From assembly GCA_020137815.1 (NCBI GenBank), contig CM035359.1:3970532-4034531 (forward strand): DNA of 64,000 nt, given 5' to 3'. Every line of letters starts with the position of its first letter. Positions within the stretch are counted from its first letter, which is position 1. Position numbers and translations under genes: made by a program. The stretch comes from Hormiphora californensis (taxonomy: Eukaryota > Ctenophora > Tentaculata > Cydippida > Pleurobrachiidae). Under the pieces are notes generated by a model. That model made no database searches, was not told the origin of the DNA, and was given only the letters and a program-made list of their open reading frames with translations. Positions 50,437 to 61,760 of this stretch are shown here, piece by piece.

Positions 50437-50884
50437 ATAAGGAGGGAACACCGCGCATGTACAGGATCCTGTCCCAAGTCATTTTGACCATGTTCCGGAG
50501 GTCCTACAATCACCAAATTTTGGGAATTGGTAGCGTTTGACATGAATTTGATGACTCTCTTTTCAATTTTGGAAATCGATCACTTTTGCACGCGCAAATG
50601 TAGAGCCGCGCACACTATTTAATATTGCTAACGCGCATGTCTTAAAGTGAGCCGCGCACCAATTTCAAATGATTCTGGAAAAAATATCATTCGATTTCCA
50701 CTGGTTCGACGCAAATCCAATATGGCCGACTTTCAGTTAGGGAAAACCCAAAGAAAATTGTTATGAGTTGATTTGAATAGAGTACTTTATACTTACTTCC
50801 TTCCATGTTATGTACTTCATGAGGGCAAAGACCTATAAATTGCCTTACCTAATAAGGATATGCTCCAATCCGTTAATATTTAGC
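50437..50884. other. Gene-free interval
   Basis: CG-rich patches (GCGCGCAAATG, GCCGCGCACC). No gene recognised. Confidence 0.4.
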
Positions 50885-51070
50885 TTAATCAAGAAACGAA
50901 GTACGAGGGCGATAACCCTGCGATAAAACGATTGGAAGAGACAGTAAACGACTTTGTTTCTGAAGTTTACTGGTTGAACTCTGCTGATGATCCCAACACG
51001 ACGAGTATCACATCGGATCAGTTTATTCAATGTTATAAATCGATCCAAGCTGCACCCGACTCAATGTTAA

Positions 51071-51952
51071 CCCTTTGGAGACGATTGGGTCACAGGTGAC
51101 CCACAACTTTGAACCCATATAGCGTCTTTCTAGACCATATTTGAAAGTTTTAAATCGTTTCCAGGGTTGAACCATACATTTTTCTAGCATTTTGAGGTCG
51201 TTTTGAGCCTCTGAAGTTATCGACTTTGGAAAACAGTGCTAAAACAGTGCATTTGGTAGGCAAAATGGGTAGTTTAATGGCCATATCTCAAAATTGGTAC
51301 GAGTATACTTAAAATGGACTTGGAAAATGCAAGAAAAGTGTGTATTTTACCCCGGGGTAAAGTTTCAGGGTGATATTCCAAATTTTGTGCCTCTCAGAGG
51401 CGTTCAAAGTGCTGGGTCACCTGTGACCCAATCGTCCCCTAACGCTAAAACAGGAATTTGCATTTTACGAGCATTTCTAAAGGAATGGCCCCCGATAAAA
51501 GTCTAAAACGGCATTTTTTAAACAGGTGCTAGCGACTAACCGACTCCATCATTGTTATCTCAACATCTTAGGGAGTCGATGAAAAAATTTTTGAGATCCG
51601 TGCTCCTTCAGAAAATTTTTCATCTCGGCCAATTTTAAAATTCTAAAATCGGCTACAGATGAGATAGAGAGGCCCATAGGGTGTGCAAACTGTGCAGAAT
51701 GGCCGGGTTTATATAAGTGTTATGAACAAACATAGGGTCTAAAATGAACAGTTTACGAGTTATCGGGCAAAATAGCGGCAAAATCTCAATTCCTATTTTA
51801 GCGTTAGGGGACGATTGGGTCACAGGTGACCCAATAGAAATACAGGTGGTAGAACCAAAATTCCTTTTCCTGCGTTCAAGTAGGTTCAAAGTGAGTGTCT
51901 CTAGAAAGTTTTAGAGAATTCTGTCGACAGGGGGCTTATCGTCCCCAAAGGG
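51071..51952. mobile_element. TTAA-flanked foldback inside LINE ORF1
   Basis: TTAA at 51067-51070 and 51953-51956; ends CCCTTTGGAGACGAT and ATCGTCCCCAAAGGG match the ends of the 2.25-kb element at 22595-24849 (CCCTTTGACGGCGA). Internal GGGTCACAGGTGACCC palindromes recur four times, and GTTTTAGCGTTAGGGGACGATTGGG-like blocks are inverted. A fragment lies at 6505-6617. Confidence 0.85.
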
Positions 51953-52738
51953 TTAACCAACGACAGTGTAGCTTCCCCTTGCAATCACTGGGGTTCGTAC
52001 TTCAGTCACTGTCTCAAGGACTTAACTGCGAATGAAATTATTGAGGCTACTTCGCGTATTTTTCTATCCAGTATGAAACTTGCCAGAGCAACAATGAACA
52101 ATTTTGAAAATGTTATCAGCGCAGAAAAACTCGAGAAGCAACTACGTGAATGCAAAGAAGAACTTGATCGCCACCGTCTTAGCGTGATTGAGCTTCAGCA
52201 AACGGTTATTGAAGCCCAAAAGCAACAACTAAGTGCAGTGTCAACTTCGGTGAAGAAGGTGAAAGCCTACTCTTCTGTGCTTGCACAGAATTGTGCTGCA
52301 ACCTCCCCTAAAGTGGTAAAACCACTAACGTCGCACCACCCTACTCCCGTCCAACAGCCCGGAAGAGAGAAGAACCTGATTGTGTTTGGTCTCCAAGAAA
52401 CAACCGATAGAGTAGCTAAAACTACTTTAGACGAACTTTTTGAGGAACTGCAAGAGAAACCGAAAGTGACAACGATAAAACGCATCGGGGAAAGAAATGA
52501 CAAACGTCCTAGACCGCTCTTAGTATCCCTGGAGAGGAGAGCGACTCTCCTGGCGCTTCTCAAAAAAGCACGAAACCTCAAAGACTCCAAACAGTTTTCG
52601 GCTGTTTATCTATCTCCGGATCTAACGCCCTCTGAACTGAAGCAGCAAAAAGCTCTCAGGTCCACTTTGAAACGGATACGACTAGAAGATCCAGACGGCT
52701 GCTATTTTATCCGTAACAATGTTATCCAAGTGGGATAG
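51953..52738 (+). CDS. LINE ORF1 protein (coiled coil plus RRM-like domain), interrupted upstream
   Basis: From the first downstream ATG (52073) 221 aa are intact: a coiled coil (about 20-60 of that part, EKLEKQLRECKEELDRHR), a short Ser/Thr/Pro linker, then a globular domain with NLIVFGLQET, TIKRIGERNDKRPRPLLVSL and AVYLSPDLTPSE, as in LINE ORF1 proteins that bind RNA. The frame is open upstream of 52073 through the TTAA at 51953 and matches in phase the open frame before the inserted element (50885-51070), so the insertion broke a longer ORF1. It differs in type from the CCHC ORF1 at 14196-15488. Confidence 0.65.
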   Translation, partial: LTNDSVASPCNHWGSYFSHCLKDLTANEIIEATSRIFLSSMKLARATMNNFENVISAEKLEKQLRECKEELDRHRLSVIELQQTVIEAQKQQLSAVSTSVKKVKAYSSVLAQNCAATSPKVVKPLTSHHPTPVQQPGREKNLIVFGLQETTDRVAKTTLDELFEELQEKPKVTTIKRIGERNDKRPRPLLVSLERRATLLALLKKARNLKDSKQFSAVYLSPDLTPSELKQQKALRSTLKRIRLEDPDGCYFIRNNVIQVG

Positions 52739-52927
52739 TTCCCGACTAATTCACCGTTATCAGAGAACCGTGCTAGGAGCAGGCAGTCTGCTGCAGTCCC
52801 TTTCAAATGAAGGAAAACGAGTTGTCTGTAATTAAAACTGTGTCAGTGCGGGATATAAACTGTCATTTTTATTATTTATTATTATTATTCTACGGTGAGT
52901 TTTAGGACAGATGCACCAACCGGGAGG

Positions 52928-53371
52928 TCAAGCTACGCCAAGAAAGTGTGTCAGAGTTGTCACTGAGTCACTTTTCCGGCAGTATATTTCGTCTCTTGCG
53001 GTGGGACGTCTTTGGAAGATGTCCCCAGAGGTGCAACTGCGATGAGTCCAAAGTCTATTGTTTTTAAAAACCCTTCTCCCCCAGGAATCAGATAGAACGG
53101 CTGAAAATGTGACACTGTAAATTGATGGTGTATTCATCAATCTAAAAGCAACTCCCGGTGATGCATCATTGATCATGTAGATACTAGTACTGATTACTGA
53201 AATAAATGAAGAATAAGCGGTAAGCCCTGGGGAACTCTCGGTGAGGGCTCTCTCTATCTGAACCATCTCCATTCCGTAATCCGTATCAATCTGCCTCTTT
53301 TCGCTAAAGTAAGTGAGATTCCAAAACATCCTCCCCTCTTGCCATACAACCTCCCGGCTCCCCACCCTCAT
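52928..53371 (-). other. 147-codon ORF in a triplicated segment
   Basis: An uninterrupted minus-strand ORF containing TYFSEKRQIDTD and ERALTESSPGLTAY. Diverged copies of the same DNA (AGCCCTGGGG-CTCTCGGTGAGG...GAACCATCT) recur at about 53650-53870 and 55085-55230, where the frame is broken. The family is unknown; it could be a decayed exon or part of a repeat. Low confidence that it is a gene. Confidence 0.25.
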
Positions 53372-55968
53372 AATCTACCCACACAAACAAGAGAAAGAGA
53401 GGGACGGACTTTCCTCCTTCATTATACCCCTCTCTAATCTCTATCTCTACTCCTCTTCACCCTCCCCTTGACCGGACCCTCCCTTTAATATTCCTCCATA
53501 TCTTGTCCGTATCTACTATCCCCATTCATCTTCCTCTCCTTCATCTTCCTCGGAGTCTAAAGTGCAGACTCCCCCGTCTGACTCCCCTGCTAAGATCGAG
53601 TAAAGTGTAGTATCAATTTAGTCTCTCTCATTTCTACTAACCCTTCTTTACCTCTCCCAGGATTCCGATAGAACGGCTGAAAATTTGATACTCTGAATTG
53701 GTGGTGCATTTATCAATCTAAAAGTAACTTCCAGTGACTCGAATTCATCATATGGACACTATTACTGATTACTGAAGTGAAGACAAGCCCTGGGGCACTC
53801 TCGGTGAGGACTGTTTCTCTATCTGAACCATCTACGCTCCATATCCATCTGCTTCTTTTCGCAGTAAGTCAGCCTTATTCTAAACAGTTTTCCCCTTCTA
53901 CCATACAACCCCCGCTCCCCCACACCCACATAATCTACCCATACTTTATACCCGCCCCTCCGTCACATCCTTCTACATTCATTTCCCCCTTGGCCTTTAT
54001 TCCTCCCCTCAATCCCCCTCCACCTCCCCCTTTTTTTCCTTTTCTCCTTCTTCCTCTACTCATTCATTCCCCCTTCATCTCCCTCTCCATCCGTTCCTTC
54101 ATTCCCCCCTTTTATCCTACCACTTTACCCCCCCCCCTTCGACCTTCGCCCTCCTTCATCCACGCTTTTTAGATAGTAGATACCCATTCATTCAGAGAGA
54201 GAGAGAGAGAGAGAGAGTGTGTGTGTGTGTGTGTGTGAGAGAGAGGGAGATACCTAGAGAAAGAGAGGGAGAGTGAAAGACATAAACTACCTAGAGAATT
54301 AAAGAAAGAGAGATAGAGATCTAAAATTCTACACCACTACTGAGCCAGGCGCCTTTGGGGAGCAGTGCGAGGTACAGTCGAACCAAACCAAACTGCAGCT
54401 CGGCCTCACTCACTGTGTAGTGTGTGGTGTATGCACATTGCACTATGATCCTCCCTTTCATCTAACCCACCCTCATCTACCTCTCTTTCTTCATTTGCTC
54501 CCTTCATCCTCTCCTTTATCTTCCAACTTCCACTCTTCCTTTCACTTCTCGTATTGCATCTTATCGTTTCGTTTCAAGTTCCCTCTTCTCTCCCAAACCT
54601 CACCCTGTCTTCTCCCCCGAACCTCACCATTTCATCTCTCCCGAACCCCACCCTGTATTCTCTCCCGAACCCCACCCAGCACCCTGTCTTTTCTCCGAAA
54701 CCTCACCCTGTATTCTCTCCCAAACGTCACGATGTCTTCTCTCCCAAACGTCATGCTTCATTCCCCCTTTTATCCTACCACTTTACCCCCCCCCCCCCTT
54801 CGACCTTCGCCCTCCTTCATCCACGCTTTTTAGATAGTAGATACCCATTCATTTCCCTCTTCATCCTCCATCTCCTCCTTCATTCCCCCTTTATCCTCGC
54901 CTCCATTTCCCCCTTCGTCCTCTCTCCTACTTCTTCTTTTTTCATTCCACCACTTCATCCTTCCCCTCTATCTCTCGTCCTTCACCCCCCCCCCTTTATC
55001 CTCCCCTCGGGCTCGATCTACTCTTTCATCTTTCTCCACTCTCCCCAGCTCCCCTCCATTCCTTCTCCTCTTTCATATTACTGAAGTGAAGAGTAAGCCC
55101 TGGGGACCCTAGGTGAGGGATTTCTCTATCTGAAGTTCAGATTCTGAACCTTGTGTAGCTCAGACTGGATTTTATTTCATAATCTGTGATGGTTCGGCTG
55201 ATAAATCTGAACCATCCATCTCCATTCCATATCCAATATAGAGAGGCAAAGAGAGAGAGAGAGTAGATAGAGACTAGATGCGCTCTCGCGCGATACCCGC
55301 GCGCTAGCTCGCCTCTCTCTACCTCCACTCTCTCGTCTCGCTCTCTCTCTCCTCTCTCGCTCCCTCTCTCTCTCTCTCTCTCTCTCCTCTCCGCCTTCAT
55401 GCTCGCGCTTGCGCTCGAGAGCTCCCCGCTCCTCTGTCCTTGGGTCGGGGTGTCAGAACTCGGACCCCCTTTTCCCCTTTCTCTCCTAATGCCTGCTGTT
55501 CCCCTCTTGTGCCCCTCCCTAGAATGTAGAGTTTCATTTTGTATGCCCTATTGGGGTTTTTATTAATCTTTTTTGACCATTTATGTATCATTATGGCGGT
55601 ACCTCCTAATTTTAAGCGAGTTTCATTATCATTTTTGCTACCCTTATATCGTCCCCCGCCCTTCTGGGTTCCGTTATTAATCTTTATTCATGTACCCCCT
55701 TTTTCCTCCTAATCAGGTGGTGACAATGCATCCGGAATTAGGTGGAGCTTAACCTGGTCCGGCCGGGCTCACAACGCCCCCGTCGGATAGTGCGTTTATC
55801 GATTGAGAGAGAGAGAGACGAGGGAGAGAGAGAGGAGAGAGAATAGGAGAGCCACGAGGAGTACGCAAGCGATAGAGCTCGCCTTCATCTAGATCTCTCT
55901 CTCGCGCCCGCGATCGAGCGCCTCGCCGCTCTCTTCGCCTTCGGGAACTCTCTCTCGGATGCGTCCTC

Positions 55969-56005
<37 letters not shown>

Positions 56006-57223
56006 CTCTCGCTCTCCTGTCTCCTCTCTCTCTCTCTCGCTCTCTTCTGCTCTCTCTCTCTCTCTCTCTCTTCTCCATCTCTTTTTTGATGACTTTTTTT
56101 TTTTGCGTCTCGCTGAAGCCTTTGTTGCTCTAGCACGCACGACTTTGGAAGACGGAGGCTGGAAGGGGGTGTTGGGGAATATCTGCTTGACGGCTCTCAT
56201 GTTCTATATGGTTTCACTTATTCCCTTATCATCTACCTCGCATCATTAAAGAAGAAGAGAGATAGATCTAAATTCTACACCACTCACTGGACCCGGCGCC
56301 TTTGGGGAGGCAGTTCGACGTAACAGTCGAACCAAACCAAACGGCACGCGCGGCCTCAACTCACTGTGGTAGGTGTGTGGTGTATTACAACATGCACTAT
56401 GATCCTCCCCCTTTCATCATAACCACCCTCATCTACCCTCTTTTCTTTCTTTTGCTCCCTTCCTACCTCTCCTTTATTATCTTCCAACTTCCATCCACGT
56501 CTTCTTCGCGTTTCCCTTCTCGTATTGCATCTATCGGTTTCGTTTCAAGTTCCCTCTTCTCCGTATCCCAAACCTCAACCCTGTCTTCTACTCCCCCGAC
56601 CTTCACCATTTCAGTCTCTCTGCTCCCTCCCTACCCCCAAACCCGACTCTTATTCGTTCTCCCGACCCTCCCCCACATGCCAACCCTATGGCTGTTCTTT
56701 TCCTCCCTAAACCTCACCCTTTATTGTGCTTCTCCCCAACTATCATATTTCTTATTCGCTGCTCTCCTCCCAACCTTCCCGCCCCCGGCCTTTTGCTGAT
56801 TCTCTACAACTCATCTCCCACACTTTGCCCTTGTCTTTCCTCTCCCAAAACGAGCTACAACATCGCCTGACGCACCCTCGATTGTGAGGTCAAGGTCTTC
56901 TTTCCTCGATCGGGACCTCCGTCCCTCTCTTCTCTCCCAATTCCTCTCTCCTGGGACTTTCGTTTCTGCCGTTTTCTTCCCCCTCCCCTCCCGCCATGGT
57001 TCCTGTTCTATCGGTTCTCGTCTTCTGCGTGTACCTCCCTACTCCCCTCCCTTTCTTCTGCAAATTCCGACCTAACGCCCACCCATCACACCCCTTTCTT
57101 ATCTCTCGCAAACCTCCTCCCTGTTCTCTCGTCTCCACGTCCCCTACGTCTTCTCTCCCAAACCTCACCCTCTCTTCTCTCCCGAACCTCACCCTGTCTT
57201 CTCCCCCGAACCTCACCATTTCA
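53372..57223. other. Pyrimidine-rich duplicated DNA, probably poorly resolved
   Basis: CT/CCT-rich sequence with repeats such as CCTTCGACCTTCGCCCTCCTTCATCCACGC (54135 and 54799). The block 54330-54700 recurs at 56272-56640 with scattered one-base indels, the pattern of unpolished long-read sequence. (GA)n/(CT)n at 54198-54250, 55310-55390 and 55975-56072. The long Pro/Ser/Phe ORFs are composition artefacts. Confidence 0.5.
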
Positions 57224-57311
57224 TTGGTTACGAAGTCACCCCTATTATTGCATATATATATATATATATATATATCCGTGAGCTAGCGCAGAGGGGGAAT
57301 TTCATTACCAA
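57224..57311. mobile_element. TTGGTTACGAA MITE, copy e
   Basis: TTGGTTACGAAGTCACCCCT at the left and TTTCATTACCAA at the right, with an internal (AT)n of about 12 units. Confidence 0.7.
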
Positions 57312-58071
57312 CCCGAACCCCACCCAGCACCCTGTCGTCTCTCCCAAACCTCGCCCCATATTCTCTGCCGAGTGTTCTGTTTGTCACTGTAATCGGGATA
57401 CCACAGTAGCTAGGGTATTTTGTGATCTCATCTCTCTCCACCTCTCAGGTCCCTGGTCCCAGTTTAATGATTGGTTACGATCCGAACCTGGAACAAATTG
57501 CAGTTAAATGCCGCATTCGTATCGGCATACATCGGGTTGTCGTCAAATAAATATATGAACAATAGTGCTGATACTACTGATAGACTTGGTGATATCCCGG
57601 TGATATTTTATTTATTTTATAAATCTTTGCGGGTTGAAGAGAATGCCACTTCCCAATTGCTCAATTGCTGGTACACGTACTAAATTCAGGGATAAGATTA
57701 TGTACATCTCATGTGTTATTTTGTTGTATTGGCCACTAAAACCAATTTGTATCAATTTATTTCCGGCATGGTGGGGGATTCAACCCGCCCCTCGTCTTTG
57801 ATTCAAGGCCAAAGATACATTGTTTAGGGATCGCTGGCCTAAAATGTAATTGTCACAAAATGGGACTCTGTCTCAGTTCACGAACATGCTTTGCGTAGCG
57901 CGCGGAGTGGAAAAATAGCTTTGCGCACAGAGCAAAGTTTGTCAGCATCGGAATTTACACACACACACTTTGAGCAGTGCGCGCAATAGACTACTGGCCC
58001 CTATCGGGGGCCAGCAACGTTTGCCAATTTCTTTGTTTTCTTTCTTGTCTCAAACGGTTTTGAAAAAATGT
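57312..58071. other. Gene-free interval
   Basis: A 70-codon ORF at 57471-57683 has no support. Nothing else seen. Confidence 0.35.
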
Positions 58072-58075
58072 TATA

Positions 58076-58604
58076 GGGATCCCTAATAAAGTTGTGACTT
58101 GTCACTGTAGTCTTGCGGAGGCGCGGTTGTGACTTGTCACCGCGTGTGCGCGTACCAAAACGCACGTGGTTCCCACTGCGCGTATACTCCATTTTTTTTC
58201 AACTGTTCACCCCCCAAAGTCGTGCGCGGAAATGTTTTGCGCGTCTATCACATGTTAACGTGTAGCGCGCGCAGCGTAAATTAAAATATCGCACGCGCAC
58301 GAGTTGGAGGGTGAACAGTTGAATAAAAATGGACTTTAACTTGTCACCGCATGGTTTGCGCCGCGCCGCAGCTAAAGTCCATTTTTATTCAACTGTTCAC
58401 CCTCCAACTCGTGCGCGTGCGATATTTTAATTTACGCTGCGAGCGCTACACGTTAACATGTGATAGACGCGCAAAACATTTCCGCGCACGACTTTGGGGG
58501 GTGAACAGTTGAAAAAAAATGGAGTATACAATCGCGCATTTTGAAGCCACGCCGCCACGGGAACCACATGTTTGGTGACAAGTCACAACTTTATTAGGGA
58601 TCCC
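58076..58604. mobile_element. TA-flanked foldback, GGGATCCC ends, copy 2
   Basis: Termini TAGGGATCCCTAATAAAGTTGTGACTTGTCAC and complement. The arms include two long inverted blocks (CCATTTTTTTTCAACTGTTCACCCCCCAAAG and CCATTTTTATTCAACTGTTCACCCTCCAAC, each with its mirror) around a centre at about 58350. Many CGCGCACG steps. Non-coding. Confidence 0.85.
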
Positions 58605-58606
58605 TA

Positions 58607-58981
58607 TGCGCTGGCGGCTGGTCGCCACAACCATCATAGATTCTTCAACCTTCCTCGTTCACATTTCCCCTCCTTCGTTGTCCAGGCCCCCTTAAGCTCC
58701 CGGCCTGGCAGCAAATAGCAATCCCGGCCCGACCAAAATTTCATCGATTTTACCCTACCCCGGCTTAGTGCTAATCACTGCCCGTGCTGGGAATTTAAAT
58801 ATTTGTTCAATCTTCCAATCATCAATAAATTTAAGATAAATCGCCCTAATAAATTGTGGACGAGCGGCGAGCCGGGATTAACGGCCACTTAAGATTAGCC
58901 CCGGTCCAGTTACCCCAGTTGTTATTTGTTAAAAGTTCATCTCCTTCTAGGGCATGTTTATTTATTTATATCTCCTTCTAG
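58607..58981. other. Upstream flank of the KH-domain gene, with a duplicated acceptor
   Basis: A 31-bp duplication, ATCTCCTTCTAG/GGCATGTTTATTT, places AG at 58950 and again at 58981; the second precedes the first recognised exon of the KH gene. CpG-containing sequence upstream could hold the promoter, but no element is certain. Confidence 0.5.
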
Positions 58982-61728
58982 GGCATGTTTATTTCTGAAG
59001 GGGCGAACATGGCAAGCAGTTACTCGATGTTTGGATTGAACAGCAGTCAACCAGAGAAAATTAAAGATGAGCTTAGGGTGCCCAGTAAAGTGATATGCCA
59101 TCTTATTGGACAGGTAGGAACCATGTTACAGCCCCATAAGCCACCGTGTTTTGCTGACTAATATAATAAATATATGAACTCAAGAGATTGTGCTTCCATT
59201 TGTGTAGACTACTTTTCGAAGTTTTCAAATTATGACAAAAGTATGATTTTTAAAACGATAGCAACTTCTCTGTTCAGGGTGCGGAAACACTACGACAGAT
59301 CCAGCAACAGACAAGTTGTACGGTGCAAATTCAGCCCCCGGGCCCAGATCCTTCTGTGGACAGGCCCGTGACATTATCAGGGACGCGATCAAACATTGAA
59401 ATGTGCAAGGGACTGATCCGGAAGATAATTTCAGACAATCCCGTCAGTACACCCTCCCCACCAATGAGCTTCTCGACACTCTCAGAATATAACAGTAAGT
59501 TGTTTTATGTTAGGCCATACTTTTATCCAGTTTTTTATAGGTTTTCATAGTGAAAGTGTGGGAGTTGTATCTTTCTTCTTCTTCTTGGAGTGCCGTGTTA
59601 AAAGACTCGAGTTGAATCTTGTTCTATATGTCTTTTCTCATTGTCCCTTCGTTTGCCACACCAGTGGACAATGGCAGGTGTTTCTGAGCTCATTCTTATC
59701 TCTCTCTCCCCCGCCCTCGTTATTATATATCTCTTTATTTTACCACCCTCTCCTTCTCTTTTTTTTATTCCCTTGTCCACCACTACACGATGATAAAGGA
59801 GCTTTGTCAACAGCTCAGCGAGCAGGTGCATTGTTAGCACGTTCCCTCTCTCTCGTTCCCGCTTCTAATTCTACTCATTCAGTCTGTATAGTAGAGTCGA
59901 TAACTACATCGACCTCTCCCAATTGTTCCAGTTTTTGTCACATCTGTTTGGAACCTCGACACGACCTCTAAACAGGTGTTACTTTTTCACAAACTGTTTT
60001 CATCTTGGTGTAATCAGCAGTTGAAATGTTGTTGATCATAACAAAAACCGAACTATTTTTTTTCAACTTGGGGTAAAACCATGGGTGTCAAAAGTTAGCT
60101 CTAGGTCCCCTGAGTAACCATCCGGAGACTCTAAGAGATATTTCAAGCCGTTCTCCCGTAATCATTAATCCCGGTGGAGAAAAAAATACAATGCGGACGT
60201 ACGTGAGCGCTGGCAGGCTGTTTACATGTTATTGTATGTCTCTCACTCTCTCTGGAAAAACCGCACGTGCGGTTGCGCCGCGCGAGATAACTCTTTCTCA
60301 AGGGGGAGAAAAGAGAGAGACGCACATTAACGTTACACATTAAAGTTGAGGTTGTAGGCAATTGCACGTACGTCCATACTCAAATATGTGCTCTACCGGG
60401 ATTAATGATTACAGGAGAACGGCTTGAAATATCTCTTAGAGTCTCCAGATGGTTACTCAGGGGACCTAGAGCTAACTTTTGACACCCATGGTTTTACCCC
60501 AAGTTGAAAAAAAATAGTTAGGTTTTTGTTATGATCAGCAACATTTCAACTGCTGATTACACCAAGATGAAAACAGTTTGTGAAAAAGTAAGACCTGTTT
60601 AGAGGTCGTGTCGAGGCTCCAAACTGATGTGACAAAAACTGGAACAATTGGGAGAGGTCGATGTAGTTATCGACTCTACTAGTACCCGCCCGCCCCTCTC
60701 TCACACACACTCCCTCTATATCTGTCTTCTCTCCCTATCTCTCTCTATCTCTCTCTATCTCTATCTCTCCCTATCTCTATCTCCCTCTCTATCACTATCT
60801 CCCTCTCTATCTCTGTCTTCTCTCTTTCGTTCGTCCCCATGAGTGTCGCCGCACTGTAACAATGCCGTGACGAAACATTACCATATCTAAAGATCAAACC
60901 AGAAATCTTATTGTTCCGTCCTCCTACTCTAATCCATTTCAATTCCGGCAAATATTAACCTCTTCTCCAACTTTTCAGCTGCAAATAGCAACACTGATTT
61001 GGCCGCTATGCTAATGCAAAAAGCTACCCTGTCATCCCAGACTGAAATGAGTATGAGCGAGGAAATGATGATCCCCCAAAACAAGGTAATTGGTAGTTGG
61101 ATAAGGTATTTAAAGAATGTTATTAATTAGTTGGATAAGGTAATTAATTAGTTGGATAGGGTAATTAATTAGTCCATGACTTGTTTATTATTATTTATTA
61201 ATTGATAACTTTTCGCCAATGCCCACTATGGGTTTTAGTTGGAAATTACCCCTCCGCGAAATAGGGGTAACTTCGCAACCAAGGGTTTTAGCAGTTATCA
61301 AATAAAAATGACATGCAAAATTCTCAAACTTAATAACTCTCTCCCTCTCAGGTGGGCCTAATCATTGGCAAGGGAGGCGAATCAATTAAGGAGTTACAGA
61401 ACAAGGCTGGCTGTAGGATGCAGATGATTCAGGAGGGAGTGTATGCTAATGCCCCGGAGAAACCCCTCAAAATGATCGGATCACCCGCTGCCATCCAGAA
61501 AGCTCGGGTTAGTGATAATTCGTGATAATTAGTGATAATTAGTGACGACCATTAAAGTAGACGTAGGTCTAAGGGGGGTTGTCTTTGCTTTACACATGGT
61601 TTGTCTGTGAAAGTTCTTTTCAGGAATGACCTCATAAATCGCTGACTGTAATTCTTTGCATGTTATCAGGCTGTGTATGATTGCATGATTTAACATTCAG
61701 CTTCTTTTAGCTCTCTCTCTCTCCTCTT

Positions 61729-61760
<32 letters not shown>

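Larger units (their letters stand above)
50885..52890 (+). mobile_element. ORF1-only LINE (half-LINE) with a foldback inserted
   Basis: An ORF1 frame runs from after a TAG at about 50884 to 51066, is interrupted by a TTAA-flanked foldback (51071-51952), and resumes from 51953 to the stop at 52736-52738. It is followed by only ~130 bp and a tail ATATAAACTGTCATTTTTATTATT... ending about 52889, resembling the 3' end of the LINE at 18721-18759. No endonuclease or reverse transcriptase is present. The 5' end appears truncated. Confidence 0.7.

Noticed and set aside
53777-55084. Pro/Ser/Phe-rich ORFs of 130-176 codons
   Set aside because: Composition of pyrimidine-rich DNA; the duplicate block breaks the frame and no domain is visible.
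57471-57683. 70-codon ORF
   Set aside because: No splice context, motif or homology visible; likely chance.
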